Positions 52,043 through 61,870 are shown, counted from the stretch's first letter. The stretch: 64,000 nucleotides of DNA from Actinokineospora pegani (GCF_009745975.1 NZ_WHOL01000054.1:1-64000); one strand, 5' to 3'. Program-made: numbers and translations. The notes: generated from the letters alone by a model not told the origin.

Positions 52043-52837
52043 GTGTCGGCACCGCTGTCCGATGACCCTTCGGCCCCGTCAGTGCCCCCGGCGCCTCCAG
52101 AGCCTTCAGCCCCGTCGGCCGAGCCCGGCGCGTCCACCCCGACGCACCGCTGGGGCTTCGGGGCGTTCCTGCTCGTCTTCGCCGTGTTCGTGCTCTCCGC
52201 GGTGGTCATCGCCGCCTTCATGGGCCTGGCCTCGCCGCAGCAGGAGGACCCGATCGCGGTCGTCCTCGTCGGCACCATGGTCCCGCCGCTGCTGGCCACC
52301 GGCGTCGCACTGCTGATCACCAAGCTGCGCGGCAACGGGCCCGTGCTCGACCTCAAGCTCAGCTACAACCGCGACGACCTGCGGATCGGCCTCAAGTTCG
52401 GCTGCGCGGGCCTGGTGCTGACCACCGTCGCCGCGGCGATCTGGAGCAGGCTGGTCGGCGACGGCGACGCCACCTCGGCCATCGGCGCGCTGGTCGACGG
52501 GCAGGCCATGCCGGTCAGCGCGGCGATCGCGCTGTTCCTCTACGTGTGGCTGATCGGCCCGCTGTGCGAGGAGATCATGTACCGCGGCCTGCTGTGGGGC
52601 TCGCTGGAGCGGTTGCAGTGGGGCAAGTGGGCGGTGTTCGGGCTGACCACGGTGATCTTCGCCGTGAGCCACCTCGAGCCGATGCGCACCTCGCTGCTGC
52701 TGGTCATCGGCATCCCCATCGGCCTGGCCCGGCTCTACTCCGGCCGCCTCGGCGCCAGCGTGGTCGCCCACCAGGTCAACAACTTCCTGCCCGCGCTGTC
52801 GGTCATGCTGATCAGCATGGGCGTGTGGGACGCGTGA
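52043..52837 (+). CDS. CPBP family intramembrane glutamic endopeptidase (Rce1-like)
   Basis: 264 residues. A Pro/Ser-rich N-terminus (1-34) precedes about seven helices. Motif 1 EEIMYRG (Glu176, Glu177, Arg181), motif 2 with His210 (FAVSHLEP), motif 3 HQVNN (His243, Asn247) are the CPBP/Abi active-site residues. The native substrate is unknown. A TAGGCT -10 box (52003-52008) rules out the earlier GTG 52010; GTG 52043 follows a G-rich ribosome-binding site. It overlaps pxpA by 4 bp. Confidence 0.88.
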   Translation: MSAPLSDDPSAPSVPPAPPEPSAPSAEPGASTPTHRWGFGAFLLVFAVFVLSAVVIAAFMGLASPQQEDPIAVVLVGTMVPPLLATGVALLITKLRGNGPVLDLKLSYNRDDLRIGLKFGCAGLVLTTVAAAIWSRLVGDGDATSAIGALVDGQAMPVSAAIALFLYVWLIGPLCEEIMYRGLLWGSLERLQWGKWAVFGLTTVIFAVSHLEPMRTSLLLVIGIPIGLARLYSGRLGASVVAHQVNNFLPALSVMLISMGVWDA

Positions 52838-53580
52838 GCCTCGACCTCAACGCCGACCTCGGCGAGGGCTTCGGCGCGTGGACCCTGGGCGACGACGCGG
52901 CCCTGCTGGCGGTCGTCACCTCGGCCAACGTCGCCTGCGGCTTCCACGCGGGCGACGCCTCGACCATGCGCGCGGTCTGCGCCGGGGCCGCCGAGCGCGG
53001 CGTGGCCGTGGGCGCGCAGGTCTCCTACCGCGACCTCGCCGGGTTCGGCCGCCGGTTCATCGACGTCGACCCGGCGCACCTGGCCGACGAGGTGCTCTAC
53101 CAGGTCGGCGCGCTCGAGGCCTGCGCCAGGGCTGCCGGGACCCGCGTCTCCTACGTCAAACCGCACGGCGCCCTCTACAACGCCACCGTGCACCACGAGG
53201 CCCAGGCGCGCGCCGTCGTCGAGGGCGTCCGCGCGTTCGGGGACCTGCCGGTCCTCGGCCTGCCCGGCTCGCGGCTGCTGGCCCTGGCCGGGGCGTCCGC
53301 CGTCGAGGAGGCCTTCGCCGACCGGGGGTACACCCCCGAGGGCACGCTGGTCCCGCGGCGCGAGCCCGGCGCGCTCGTGGCCGACACCGGGGCGGTGGTG
53401 GCCCGCGCCGTGCGGCTGGCGGAGAGCGGCGAGATCGTCGCGGTGGACGGCACGGTCCTGCGCACGAGCGCGCGCTCCCTGTGCCTGCACGGCGACACCC
53501 CGGGGGCCGTCGACCACGCCCGCGCCGTCCGAGCCGCACTGGCGGCCGCGGGCATCGAGATCGCCCCCTTCGCGGTCTGA
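52834..53580 (+). CDS. pxpA: 5-oxoprolinase subunit PxpA (LamB/YcsF family)
   Basis: 248 residues, complete. MSLDLNADLGEGFGAW, SANVACGFHAGD, GAQVSYRDLAGFGRR, VKPHGALYN and LCLHGDTPGAV are family hallmarks. PxpA works with PxpB and PxpC to hydrolyse 5-oxoproline to glutamate; neither partner is in the window, so they must be elsewhere or absent. GTG 52834 overlaps the CPBP stop (GTGA). Confidence 0.93.
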   Translation: MSLDLNADLGEGFGAWTLGDDAALLAVVTSANVACGFHAGDASTMRAVCAGAAERGVAVGAQVSYRDLAGFGRRFIDVDPAHLADEVLYQVGALEACARAAGTRVSYVKPHGALYNATVHHEAQARAVVEGVRAFGDLPVLGLPGSRLLALAGASAVEEAFADRGYTPEGTLVPRREPGALVADTGAVVARAVRLAESGEIVAVDGTVLRTSARSLCLHGDTPGAVDHARAVRAALAAAGIEIAPFAV

Positions 53581-53592
53581 CCCACCCGCCGG

Positions 53593-53623
53593 TTGGTGAC
53601 CCGTCGGGGCCGTCTGGCACAAT
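53593..53623 (+). promoter_or_regulatory. Putative rpsP promoter
   Basis: TTGGTG (53593-53598) and CACAAT (53618-53623) with a 19-bp spacer, giving a leader of about 130 nt before GTG 53761, long enough for ribosomal-protein leader control. Confidence 0.4.
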
Positions 53624-53760
53624 CGGTGGCTGTCCGTCGAGGCCGGACCCTCTCACCGCGCCCCGACGCCGAAACCTTTTGACCGCCGCACCCGAATCCC
53701 CACGCGGGACGCGTCGGACGCACCGTTTTCACCCGAGAGTCTCAAGGAGTACCCGCAACC

Positions 53761-54195
53761 GTGGCTGTCAAGATCAAGCTCCAGCGCCTGGGCAAGATCC
53801 GCGCGCCGTTCTACCGCATCATCGTGGCCGACGCGCGCACCCGTCGCGACGGCAAGGCGATCGAGACCATCGGCCGCTACAACCCGAAGAACGAGCCGAG
53901 CCTCATCGAGGTCGACACCGAGCGCGCCCAGCACTGGCTGGGTGTCGGCGCGCAGCCGACCGACGCCGTCCTCGCGCTGCTGAAGATCACCGGCGACTGG
54001 CAGAAGTTCAAGGGCCTGCCGGGCGCCGAGGGCACCCTCAAGGTCGCCGAGGCCAAGGCCAGCAAGCAGGAGCTGTTCGAGGCGGCGCTCAAGGCGGCGG
54101 GCGACGAGCCCACCACCGAGGCCACCACCCCGAAGAAGAAGTCGGCCCCGAAGAAGGACGACAAGCCCGCCGAGGCCGAGGCCGCGGCGGAGTGA
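53761..54195 (+). CDS. rpsP: 30S ribosomal protein S16
   Basis: 144 residues. [30 protein letters not shown] is the S16 N-terminus. The core ends near residue 85, and about 55 further Lys/Glu/Ala-rich residues ([19 protein letters not shown]) form the extension typical of actinobacteria. AAGGAG lies 13 nt before the GTG. First gene of rpsP-KH-rimM-trmD-rplS. Confidence 0.98.
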   Translation: MAVKIKLQRLGKIRAPFYRIIVADARTRRDGKAIETIGRYNPKNEPSLIEVDTERAQHWLGVGAQPTDAVLALLKITGDWQKFKGLPGAEGTLKVAEAKASKQELFEAALKAAGDEPTTEATTPKKKSAPKKDDKPAEAEAAAE

Positions 54196-54431
54196 GCGCC
54201 CTCGCGGACGCCCTGGAGCACCTGGTCAGGGGCATCGTCGACAACCCGGACGACGTCCAGGTCGAGCTGGTCACGAACCGTCGTGGCCGCACGCTCGAGG
54301 TGCACGTCAACCCCGAGGACCTGGGCAAGGTCATCGGGCGCGGCGGGCGCACCGCGACCGCGCTGCGGACCGTGATGGCCGGGGTCGGCGGTCGCGGCAT
54401 CCGCGTCGACGTGGTCGACACCGACCACTAG
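54192..54431 (+). CDS. khpA: KH-domain RNA-binding protein (KhpA/YlqC type)
   Basis: 79 residues. The KH domain has [16 protein letters not shown] with the GxxG loop GRGG. The family binds RNA and, with KhpB, affects cell-wall growth in Gram-positive bacteria. GTG 54192 overlaps the rpsP stop by 4 bp; the rpsP-KH-rimM order is conserved (Rv2908c position). Confidence 0.93.
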   Translation: MSALADALEHLVRGIVDNPDDVQVELVTNRRGRTLEVHVNPEDLGKVIGRGGRTATALRTVMAGVGGRGIRVDVVDTDH

Positions 54432-54439
54432 CAGCACAC

Positions 54440-54973
54440 ATGTCAGAGCAGAACCTGGTCGCCATCGGCCGGGTGGCCAAGGCGCACGGCATCCACGGCG
54501 AGCTCGCCGTGGAGCCGCGCACCGACGTGCCCGAGCAGCGCTTCGCGCTCGGCGCCACGATGACCGCCCGGCCGAAGGGCGCGCCCGCGCGCACGCTCAC
54601 CGTGGCAACCGTCCGGTCGCACACCGGGCGGTTGCTCGTGCGCTTCGAGGAGGTCCCCGACCGCACCGCCGCCGAGGCGCTGCGCGGGGCCGTGCTGGTG
54701 GCCGACACGGCCGACCTGCCGCCGACCGAGTCCCCCGACGAGTTCTACGACCACGAGCTCGAGGGCCTGGCCGCCGAGCTGGTCGACGGCACCCGCGTCG
54801 GCACCGTGCGCGAGATCACCCACGGCTCCGCCACCGACCTGCTGGTCCTCGACGTGGACGGCCGCGAGGTCCTCGTCCCGTTCGTCAGCGAGATCGTCCC
54901 GACGGTGGACGTCGCGGGCGGCCGGATCGTGCTCGACCCCCCAGAGGGCCTGCTCGACCTGGAATCCCTGTGA
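54440..54973 (+). CDS. rimM: 16S rRNA processing protein RimM
   Basis: 177 residues. 30S maturation factor that binds S19. N-terminal beta-barrel ([38 protein letters not shown]) and C-terminal PRC barrel ([36 protein letters not shown]). It lies 8 bp after the KH gene. Confidence 0.96.
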   Translation: MSEQNLVAIGRVAKAHGIHGELAVEPRTDVPEQRFALGATMTARPKGAPARTLTVATVRSHTGRLLVRFEEVPDRTAAEALRGAVLVADTADLPPTESPDEFYDHELEGLAAELVDGTRVGTVREITHGSATDLLVLDVDGREVLVPFVSEIVPTVDVAGGRIVLDPPEGLLDLESL

Positions 54974-54983
54974 CGGCCGCCCG

Positions 54984-55751
54984 GTGAGGCTCGACGTCGT
55001 CACGATCTTCCCCGAGTACCTCGAGCCGCTGCGCGCCGCGCTGCTGGGCCGGGCGCTCGACCGCGGCCTGATCTCGCTGGCCGTGCACGACCTGCGCCGC
55101 TGGACCCGCGACGTGCACAAGGCCGTCGACGACTCGCCCTACGGCGGCGGCCCCGGCATGGTCATGAAGCCGCAGATCTGGGGCGAGGCGCTCGACGAGG
55201 TCTGCGCGGGCCCGGCCCCCCGGCTGATCGTCCCCACCCCCGCGGGCCGCCCGTTCACCCAGGCGCTGGCCCAGGAGCTGGCGGGGGAGGAGCGCCTGGT
55301 CTTCGCCTGCGGCCGGTACGAGGGCATCGACCAGCGCGTCATCGATGACGCGGGCGCCCGGATGCGGGTCGACGAGGTCTCCATCGGCGACTACGTGCTC
55401 GTCGGCGGCGAGGTCGCGGTCATGGTGATCGTCGAGGCCGTGGTCCGGCTGCTGCCCGGCGTGCTGGGCAACCCCGCCTCGCACCAGGAGGACTCGTTCT
55501 CCGACGGCCTGCTCGAGGGCCCCAGCTACACCCGCCCCGAGGTCTGGCGCGACCGCCCGGTCCCCGACGTGCTGCGCTCGGGCAACCACGCCGCGATCGC
55601 CCGCTGGCGCCGTGACCAGGCGCTGACCCGGACCGCCGAGCGCCGCCCGGACCTGTTGTCCGCGCTGCCGGACGGCTCCCTGGACAAGCACGACAAGGCG
55701 TTGCTCGCGGGCTTGCCGGGGGGCGATTTCACCTCCGGCCCACCCGCGTGA
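54984..55751 (+). CDS. trmD: tRNA (guanine(37)-N(1))-methyltransferase
   Basis: 255 residues. SAM-dependent, trefoil-knot SPOUT enzyme methylating G37. Motifs: [32 protein letters not shown], the knot [13 protein letters not shown] and [13 protein letters not shown], and [22 protein letters not shown] start, 10 bp after rimM. Confidence 0.97.
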   Translation: MRLDVVTIFPEYLEPLRAALLGRALDRGLISLAVHDLRRWTRDVHKAVDDSPYGGGPGMVMKPQIWGEALDEVCAGPAPRLIVPTPAGRPFTQALAQELAGEERLVFACGRYEGIDQRVIDDAGARMRVDEVSIGDYVLVGGEVAVMVIVEAVVRLLPGVLGNPASHQEDSFSDGLLEGPSYTRPEVWRDRPVPDVLRSGNHAAIARWRRDQALTRTAERRPDLLSALPDGSLDKHDKALLAGLPGGDFTSGPPA

Positions 55752-55882
55752 CATACTTTCGAGGTTGACGCGTCCGGCAGTGCCCGTGATGCGCGCGCAA
55801 GCCCCCTTCCAGGCTGGACTGCTCGGCGTGACGCCGTCCCCGGCCAGGACGAATTGTTTCCAAGGACGAGGACGGACTTCCG

Positions 55883-56242
55883 ATGAACACCCTGGATGCC
55901 CTGGACGCCAAGTCGTTGCGTTCCGACATCCCGGCCTTTCGACCGGGCGACACGCTGAAGGTCCACGTTCGCGTCATCGAGGGCACCCGTTCCCGTGTCC
56001 AGGTCTTCCAGGGTGTGGTCATCCGCCGCCAGGGCGGTGGCATCCGGGAGACCTTCACCGTGCGCAAGGTGTCGTTCGGCGTCGGCGTGGAGCGCACCTT
56101 CCCGGTGCACACCCCGAACATCGCCGAGATCGAGGTCGCCAAGCGCGGCGACGTGCGCCGGGCCAAGCTCTACTACCTGCGCAAGCTGCGCGGCAAGGCC
56201 GCCAAGATCAAGGAGAAGCGTGACCCGCAGCCCGTGAGCTGA
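55883..56242 (+). CDS. rplS: 50S ribosomal protein L19
   Basis: 119 residues. [57 protein letters not shown] and the C-terminal [18 protein letters not shown] identify L19 at the 30S-50S interface. It is 131 bp after trmD with a possible -10 TACTTT at 55754-55759, so it may have its own promoter and leader. ATG 55883. Confidence 0.97.
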   Translation: MNTLDALDAKSLRSDIPAFRPGDTLKVHVRVIEGTRSRVQVFQGVVIRRQGGGIRETFTVRKVSFGVGVERTFPVHTPNIAEIEVAKRGDVRRAKLYYLRKLRGKAAKIKEKRDPQPVS

Positions 56243-56265
56243 CACGGGTAGCACACCGGCTCACG

Positions 56266-56278
56266 TACCCTGACATGC
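56266..56278 (+). promoter_or_regulatory. Putative leaderless promoter of the first lepB
   Basis: TACCCT (56266-56271) lies 7 nt before GTG 56279, with no Shine-Dalgarno. Confidence 0.4.
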
Positions 56279-58780
56279 GTGGTCGACCGCCCCCCGCACA
56301 GCGCGCCCCCGGATGCCCAGGCAGATCGGGAGCAGCGCCGTCGCGGCGGAGCGGTCGGCCACGAGTCGTTTCCGGCCGAGAACGGTCGTCCGACCAGCGC
56401 GAGCGGTAACGGCTCCGGCAACGGGTCGCCCGCGGGCAACGGGAACGGCGCGGACCACCCCGAGTTCATCCCGGAGGTCCCGGAGCTGCCCGCGCTCGAC
56501 CCCGTCGAGCCCGAGTTCTGGTTCGGCGCCCCGCTCGAGGAGGACCCGAGCGCGAGCGCCCCCGAGGTCTGGCCGAGCATCCCCGCCGAGGAGCGCCCGC
56601 CTGGCCGCCCCCAGCAGGCCCACGAGCCCTCCGCCTGGTTCCCCGAGTCGGCCGCCCGCTCCGCCGAGCAGGCCCACCAGCCCGGGGACCAGCCCTCCGA
56701 GCGCACCACCCGCCGCGCCCGCCGAGAGGCGGAGGAAGCCGCCCGGGCCGCGGGCGCGCAGCCCCCGCCGACCACCAGGCGCCGCGCTGACCCGGGCCCC
56801 GCCAGCGACGCCCCCCAGCCCGCCACGCAGGTCTCCCGCCGGGCCGACCCCGCGCAGGCCCAGCCGGGCGCCCAGGCCCCCCGTGGTGCCGCCGAGCAGG
56901 ACAACGGCCTGGCCGCCTACGTCACCGAGCAGATCTCCCGGCGCCCGGAGAGCCAGCCGACCACAGAGGTCCGCCGGTCCGCGGGCGGCGAGGACAACTC
57001 GCGCACCCGGGCGCCGCTGCCGCCCGCGTTCTTCGACGCCTCCTTCAACTCGCAGTTGCGCCCCGACCTGTCCTCCAACCCGGGGATGCTCCCCGTCGAG
57101 AAGCCCGAGCCCGGTGCCAAGCCCCGGGCCGAGGACAAGCCCCAGAACAAGCCCCAGGACAAGCCCAAGGACAAGCCCAAGGACAAGCCCAAGGCCCCGC
57201 CGCCCACCTCGGCGGAGGTGACCACCGCCGCCACGACCACGGCGGCGGTCACCTCGGCGGGCACCACCTCGGCCATCCCGCCCATCCCGGCCGACGCCGA
57301 GTCCCTCGACGACGTCCCGATGTCGCGCCCGCGCCGGGTCACCCCGCCCGCCGCCCGGATCGACGTCGACCCCACCCGGCACCTCACCCAGCCGATCCCG
57401 CGCCGCAAGCGCCCGATCCCGCCGGAGTCCGACGCCGAGGCGACCGTCCTGCTGCCCAAGATCCCCGCCGAGCCGACGGCCGCGGAGACCAAGTCCCCCG
57501 GGCCCAAGGCCCCCGTACCCAAGGCGGCGGAACGCCGGGCCCCGGAGCGCGGAGCGCCCGAATCGCAGCGCAAGGCGCCGCGCCGCCCGGTCACCACCGG
57601 CACGCACCGCTCGATCAAGCCCGTGGAGCCCCCGGCGGAGCAGCCCCCCGCGCGCCACTCCGCCGCCCGGGCCACCGAGCCCCCCGCGCGCCACTCCGCT
57701 GAGCGCCGCAGCGCCGAGCGCCCGGCCCAGCCCGGCACCGCGCTGGAGCCCATCCGCCCCCGCGCGGTCGTCCGCACCACCGCCCCCGCCTCCGCCCCCG
57801 CCTCCGCCCCCGCCGAGGAGGACGCGCCGGAGGTGCGGCCCCGCCGCGCCCGCCGCCGTTCCGCCGACGCGGGCACCGAGCGGGTGGCGCCGGTCCGCGG
57901 GCCCAAGAGCCGCGCCGACGGCGAGGACGGCGAGCGGCCCGGGGGCAAGCGCGGCAAGCACCGCAGGGCGCCGCGCAGGCAGCCGCTGTGGCGCGAGATC
58001 CTGGTCCTGGTCGGTGTGGCGCTGCTGCTGACGTTCCTCATCCAGCAGTTCATCGGCCGCGTCTACTCCATCCCCTCGGGGTCGATGGAGCAGACGCTGC
58101 ACGGCTGTCCCGGCTGCACCGGCGACCGCGTGTTCGTGGACAAGATGATCTACGACTTCCGCGACCCCACCCCCGGTGACGTGATCGTGTTCGAGGGCCC
58201 CAACACCTGGACCGAGAACGACGTCGAGACCGACGAGCCGTCCAACGCCTTCCTCAGCGCGCTGCGCAAGACCGGCTCGTTCATCGGCATCGCCCCGCCG
58301 GACGAGAGCGACTTCGTCAAGCGGGTCGTCGCCGTGGGCGGGCAGACCGTCGAGTGCTGCGACGCCCAGGACCGCGTCCTCGTCGACGGCGAGCCCCTCG
58401 ACGAGCCCTATGTCTACTGGCAGTTCGGCGGCCCCGGCGGGCGCCAGACGTTCGATCGCGTTACCGTCCCCGAAGGCACCCTGTGGGTCATGGGGGACAA
58501 CCGGGCCAACTCCTCGGACTCCCGCTTCCAGGGCGGCGGCGGCATCCGCGGCGTCGTCCCCCTCGGCAAGGTCATCGGCAAGGTGCGCTACATCGTGCTC
58601 CCGCCGTCGCGCTGGCGCGGCGTGGGCGACCACAACCCGCAGGCGGGGCAGCAGTTGTCTGCGGCGGGGTGGCAGGTGCAACTCCCGCTCGGGATCGGCT
58701 TCGCGGCCGCGTGGCCGGTGCTGATGCTGACCCGACGGGCCAAGGACGCCCTGCTCCCCCTCGTACCGAGGAAAGGCTGA
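56279..58780 (+). CDS. lepB: Signal peptidase I with giant disordered N-terminus (paralogue 1)
   Basis: 833 residues, three to four times the usual length. Residues 1-565 are low-complexity Pro/Ala/Arg/Glu sequence, predicted cytoplasmic, with a KDKPKDKP repeat near residue 290. A transmembrane helix spans about 572-592, then the S26 protease: catalytic Ser602 (IPSGSM), Lys681 ([11 protein letters not shown]) and GDNRANSSDSR. A HGCPGC insertion follows the catalytic Ser, and ECCDAQD lies later. It ends with a second hydrophobic segment (GIGFAAAWPVLML). It removes signal peptides from Sec/Tat cargo. First of three tandem paralogues. Confidence 0.93.
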   Translation: MVDRPPHSAPPDAQADREQRRRGGAVGHESFPAENGRPTSASGNGSGNGSPAGNGNGADHPEFIPEVPELPALDPVEPEFWFGAPLEEDPSASAPEVWPSIPAEERPPGRPQQAHEPSAWFPESAARSAEQAHQPGDQPSERTTRRARREAEEAARAAGAQPPPTTRRRADPGPASDAPQPATQVSRRADPAQAQPGAQAPRGAAEQDNGLAAYVTEQISRRPESQPTTEVRRSAGGEDNSRTRAPLPPAFFDASFNSQLRPDLSSNPGMLPVEKPEPGAKPRAEDKPQNKPQDKPKDKPKDKPKAPPPTSAEVTTAATTTAAVTSAGTTSAIPPIPADAESLDDVPMSRPRRVTPPAARIDVDPTRHLTQPIPRRKRPIPPESDAEATVLLPKIPAEPTAAETKSPGPKAPVPKAAERRAPERGAPESQRKAPRRPVTTGTHRSIKPVEPPAEQPPARHSAARATEPPARHSAERRSAERPAQPGTALEPIRPRAVVRTTAPASAPASAPAEEDAPEVRPRRARRRSADAGTERVAPVRGPKSRADGEDGERPGGKRGKHRRAPRRQPLWREILVLVGVALLLTFLIQQFIGRVYSIPSGSMEQTLHGCPGCTGDRVFVDKMIYDFRDPTPGDVIVFEGPNTWTENDVETDEPSNAFLSALRKTGSFIGIAPPDESDFVKRVVAVGGQTVECCDAQDRVLVDGEPLDEPYVYWQFGGPGGRQTFDRVTVPEGTLWVMGDNRANSSDSRFQGGGGIRGVVPLGKVIGKVRYIVLPPSRWRGVGDHNPQAGQQLSAAGWQVQLPLGIGFAAAWPVLMLTRRAKDALLPLVPRKG
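57148..57195 (+). repeat. 12-bp tandem repeat encoding KDKP
   Basis: About four near-perfect copies of the 12-mer AAGGACAAGCCC in the disordered part of the first signal peptidase. Confidence 0.6.
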
Positions 58781-58784
58781 ACAG

Positions 58785-59678
58785 TTGTCCGACGACAACG
58801 GCGCCGCGCCGGGGGATGGACGCGGCACCGAGGACATCGACGCTCCCACCGAGGGGCGCACGTCCGGCAAGACGAAGAAGAAGCGACCCTTTTGGGTGGA
58901 GTTGCCCATCCTGCTCGCGCTGGCGCTGGTCCTCACGATCATCATCCAGTCGTTCATCGCCCGGGTGTTCGTGATCCCGTCGGAGTCGATGGAGAAGACC
59001 CTGCACGGCTGTCCGGGCTGCGTGGGCGACCGGGTGCTCGTCGACCGGGTCGTCTACTACTTCCGCGACCCGCGGCCCGGCGACGTCATAGTGTTCGAGC
59101 GGCCCGGCACCTGGGACCAGACCGGTCTCTCCGACGCCAACGCCAACCCGGTGCTGGGCTGGTTCCAGGACCTCGGCGCGCAGTTCGGCCTGGGCACCCC
59201 GAGCGAGGAGGACGTGGTCAAGCGCGTCATCGCCACCGAGGGCCAGACCATCGAGTGCTGCGACGCCCAGGACCGGGTGACCGTCGACGGCGAACCGCTG
59301 GACGAGCCCTACCGCAACCACATCTTCCCCGGTGACAAGCAGGAGCCGTTCGCGCCGATCACCGTCCCGGCGGGCAAGTTGTTCGTCATGGGCGACAACC
59401 GCAACAACTCCCGCGACTCGCGCACCCAGGGCGGCGGCGGCGAGAACGGCTTCGTCCCCGTCGACGACGTCATCGGCAAGGCACGGTCGATCATCCTGCC
59501 GCCCGGCCGCTGGCAGGGCGTCGGCGACCACGACCCGCACACCCAGGCGCTGTCGGCGCCCGCGTGGCAGGTGGGCATCCCGGCCGGGGTCGGCCTGGCG
59601 GCGGCGTGGCCGACGCTGTGGGCCGGGCGCAGGCTCAAGGGGCTGCTGGTGCGCGACCGGGCCGCGGGGCCTCGGTAG
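58785..59678 (+). CDS. lepB: Signal peptidase I (paralogue 2)
   Basis: 297 residues. A cytoplasmic KTKKKRP segment precedes one transmembrane helix (about 38-59); catalytic Ser68 (IPSESM) and Lys146 (VVKRVIATEGQ), GDNRNNSRDSR near residue 204, and a C-terminal hydrophobic segment. It shares the HGCPGC and ECCDAQD cysteine motifs with its neighbours. TTG 58785 follows GAAAGG and is 4 bp after the first paralogue. Confidence 0.94.
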   Translation: MSDDNGAAPGDGRGTEDIDAPTEGRTSGKTKKKRPFWVELPILLALALVLTIIIQSFIARVFVIPSESMEKTLHGCPGCVGDRVLVDRVVYYFRDPRPGDVIVFERPGTWDQTGLSDANANPVLGWFQDLGAQFGLGTPSEEDVVKRVIATEGQTIECCDAQDRVTVDGEPLDEPYRNHIFPGDKQEPFAPITVPAGKLFVMGDNRNNSRDSRTQGGGGENGFVPVDDVIGKARSIILPPGRWQGVGDHDPHTQALSAPAWQVGIPAGVGLAAAWPTLWAGRRLKGLLVRDRAAGPR

Positions 59679-59687
59679 GCTGCCCCG

Positions 59688-60503
59688 GTGCCCGACGGTG
59701 CTGACCCCGAGGACGAGCCCACGGGGAGGAAGAAGCTCCCCCTCTGGGTCGAGTTGCCGATCCTGCTGGCCGTCGCGCTGGTCATCAGCTTCCTGGTGCA
59801 GTCGTTCGTGGCCAGGGTGTACGTGATCCCGTCGGAGTCGATGGAGGCCACGCTGCACGGCTGCCCCGGCTGCACGGGCGACCGCGTGGTCGTCGACCGG
59901 GTCGTCTACGCCTTCGGCGACCCGGAGCCGGGCGAGGTCGTCGTGTTCGCCCGGCCCGCGACCTGGAACCACTCGGAGCACTCCGCCGACCGCTCGGAGA
60001 ACACCGTGGTCCGCTGGCTGCAGGACGTCGGGTCGGTGTTCGGCCTGGCCACCTCGACCGAGGACGACGTGGTCAAGCGCGTGGTCGCCGTCGGCGGGCA
60101 GACCGTGCGCTGCTGCGACGGGCAGAACCGGGTGGTCGTCGACGACCGGCCGCTCGACGAGCCCTACCTGCACTGGGAGGGCATCCCCCGCCAGGAGGAG
60201 TTCCCCGTGGTGTCGGTGCCGCAGGGCATGCTGTTCGTGATGGGTGACAACCGGAACAACTCAGGGGACTCCCGCACCCAGGGCGGGGGCGGCGCCAACG
60301 GCTTGGTACCGGTCGACGACGTCATCGGCAAGGCGCGCGCGGTCATCCTGCCGCCGTCGCGCTGGCGGGGCGTCGGCGACCACGACCCGCAGGCGCTGTC
60401 GGCGCCCGCCTGGCAGCAGGGCATCCCGCTCGGCGTCGGGCTCGCCGCGGCGTGGCCCGCGCTGTGGCTGGGGCGGCGGCTGCGCGAGGTGGTGGCCAGG
60501 TGA
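59688..60503 (+). CDS. lepB: Signal peptidase I (paralogue 3)
   Basis: 271 residues. Transmembrane helix about 21-41; catalytic Ser51 (IPSESM) and Lys130 ([11 protein letters not shown]), [11 protein letters not shown] near residue 185, C-terminal hydrophobic segment. It has HGCPGC and RCCDGQN like the others. Most similar to paralogue 2, suggesting a local duplication. Its stop overlaps rnhB (GTGA). Confidence 0.94.
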   Translation: MPDGADPEDEPTGRKKLPLWVELPILLAVALVISFLVQSFVARVYVIPSESMEATLHGCPGCTGDRVVVDRVVYAFGDPEPGEVVVFARPATWNHSEHSADRSENTVVRWLQDVGSVFGLATSTEDDVVKRVVAVGGQTVRCCDGQNRVVVDDRPLDEPYLHWEGIPRQEEFPVVSVPQGMLFVMGDNRNNSGDSRTQGGGGANGLVPVDDVIGKARAVILPPSRWRGVGDHDPQALSAPAWQQGIPLGVGLAAAWPALWLGRRLREVVAR

Positions 60504-61285
60504 ACGCCGAGGTGATCCGCCCGCCGCGCGCCGTGCTGCGCCGCGACACCGGGAACTGGGGCCTGCAGGGCGCGCTGCACCGGCGCGGCCTCGGCCCCGT
60601 CGCGGGCGTGGACGAGGCGGGCCGGGGCGCGTGCGCCGGGCCACTGGTCATCGCCTCCTGCGTGCTGCGCCCCGGCGACGCGGCCCGCCTCGACGGCCTC
60701 ACCGACTCCAAGCTGATGACCGCCACCGCCCGCGACCGGATGTTCGACCTGGTCAAGGCCCGCGCGCTGGACTACGCCGTCGTCGTCGTGCCCACCGCCG
60801 AGGTCGACCTCAAGGGCGTGCACGTGTCCAACATCGAGGGCATGCGCCGCGCCGTGGCCCGGCTGGGCACCCACCCCGGCTACGTCCTCACCGACGGCTT
60901 CCGGGTGCCGGGCCTGACCGCCCCGAGCATGCCGGTGATCAAGGGCGACCAGGCCGCGGCGTGCGTGGCGGCGGCGTCGGTGCTGGCCAAGGTCACCCGG
61001 GACCGGATCATGGCCCGCCTGCACGAGGACCTGCCCGAGTACCGGTTCGACGTGCACAAGGGCTACTGCACGGGCCTGCACACCAGGGCGTTGACCGAGC
61101 ACGGCCCCAGCCACGAGCACCGCTGGTCGTTCGCCAACGTCGCCGCTTCGGGCGTCGCGCACGGCAAGCGCGCGCCACACCGGGTGGCGCTGAGCGTCGC
61201 GGCGGCCGCCGTGGTCCAGAATGGGGTCTCCCCGCCGGTCGACGGGGATCGGACGCCACGACCAGGAGGGGCGCGCAACGGATGA
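60500..61285 (+). CDS. rnhB: Ribonuclease HII
   Basis: 261 residues. Removes ribonucleotides from DNA. Catalytic acids in [14 protein letters not shown], then [14 protein letters not shown], and the later DGFRVPG and [21 protein letters not shown]. The first about 35 residues and the last about 30 are extensions beyond the catalytic core. GTG 60500 overlaps the lepB stop; the longer frame to 60452 would run into lepB. Confidence 0.96.
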   Translation: MNAEVIRPPRAVLRRDTGNWGLQGALHRRGLGPVAGVDEAGRGACAGPLVIASCVLRPGDAARLDGLTDSKLMTATARDRMFDLVKARALDYAVVVVPTAEVDLKGVHVSNIEGMRRAVARLGTHPGYVLTDGFRVPGLTAPSMPVIKGDQAAACVAAASVLAKVTRDRIMARLHEDLPEYRFDVHKGYCTGLHTRALTEHGPSHEHRWSFANVAASGVAHGKRAPHRVALSVAAAAVVQNGVSPPVDGDRTPRPGGARNG

Positions 61286-61608
61286 GCGCGGAGGATCTCG
61301 AGAAGTACGAGACCGAGATGGAGCTGCAGCTCTACCGGGAGTACCGCGACATAGTGGGCCAGTTCGCCTACGTCGTGGAGACAGAGCGCAGGTTCTACCT
61401 GGCCAACGGGGTGGACGTCCAGGTCCGAGACGCCGACGGCGAGGTCTATTTCGAGGTCCGCATGTCCGACGCCTGGGTCTGGGACATGTACCGCCCCGCC
61501 CGCTTCGTCAAGAACGTCCGGGTGATCACCTTCAAGGACGTCAACGTCGAGGAACTGGACAAGCCGGACCTGCGACTCCCGGAGAACGGTCCCTTCGGCG
61601 GCCAGTGA
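61282..61608 (+). CDS. DUF2469 family protein
   Basis: 108 residues: [49 protein letters not shown]. Actinobacteria-specific, acidic, function unknown, nearly always next to rnhB (Rv2901c in M. tuberculosis). It overlaps rnhB by 4 bp (ATGA). A strong terminator follows. Confidence 0.92.
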   Translation: MSAEDLEKYETEMELQLYREYRDIVGQFAYVVETERRFYLANGVDVQVRDADGEVYFEVRMSDAWVWDMYRPARFVKNVRVITFKDVNVEELDKPDLRLPENGPFGGQ

Positions 61609-61631
61609 CCCGGTCGCCCTGAAGCTCTTCC

Positions 61632-61665
61632 CCGGATGCCCCGATCTCGCGATCGGGGCATCCGG
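61632..61665 (+). terminator. Terminator of the lepB-rnhB-DUF2469 operon
   Basis: A perfect 15-bp stem (61632-61646 / 61651-61665) with the 4-nt loop TCGC, 24 bp past the DUF2469 stop. The following 205 bp to yraN contain no gene that I recognise. Confidence 0.9.
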
Positions 61666-61870
61666 CGTTCCACCCCCGTGAAACCCGCGTTTTCAACCCC
61701 ACGTCACGCACGGCCCCCCGCCCAGCACACCACGAACCCCTGACAGGCAGCGGCCGCTGACCTGGGCTCATCCACATCACCCGGTCGTGATGCCCAGATC
61801 CGGAGCGGCTCTGGTCCGCCCCCGCCTGCCCCGGCACCGTCGAGAGCGACACCCCTCGACAGGAGCCGAC

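Noticed and set aside
61666-61870. Possible gene between the DUF2469 terminator and yraN
   Set aside because: The in-frame upstream extension of yraN to 61787 is Arg/Pro filler without a ribosome-binding site; ATG 61871 with AGGAG is the better start.
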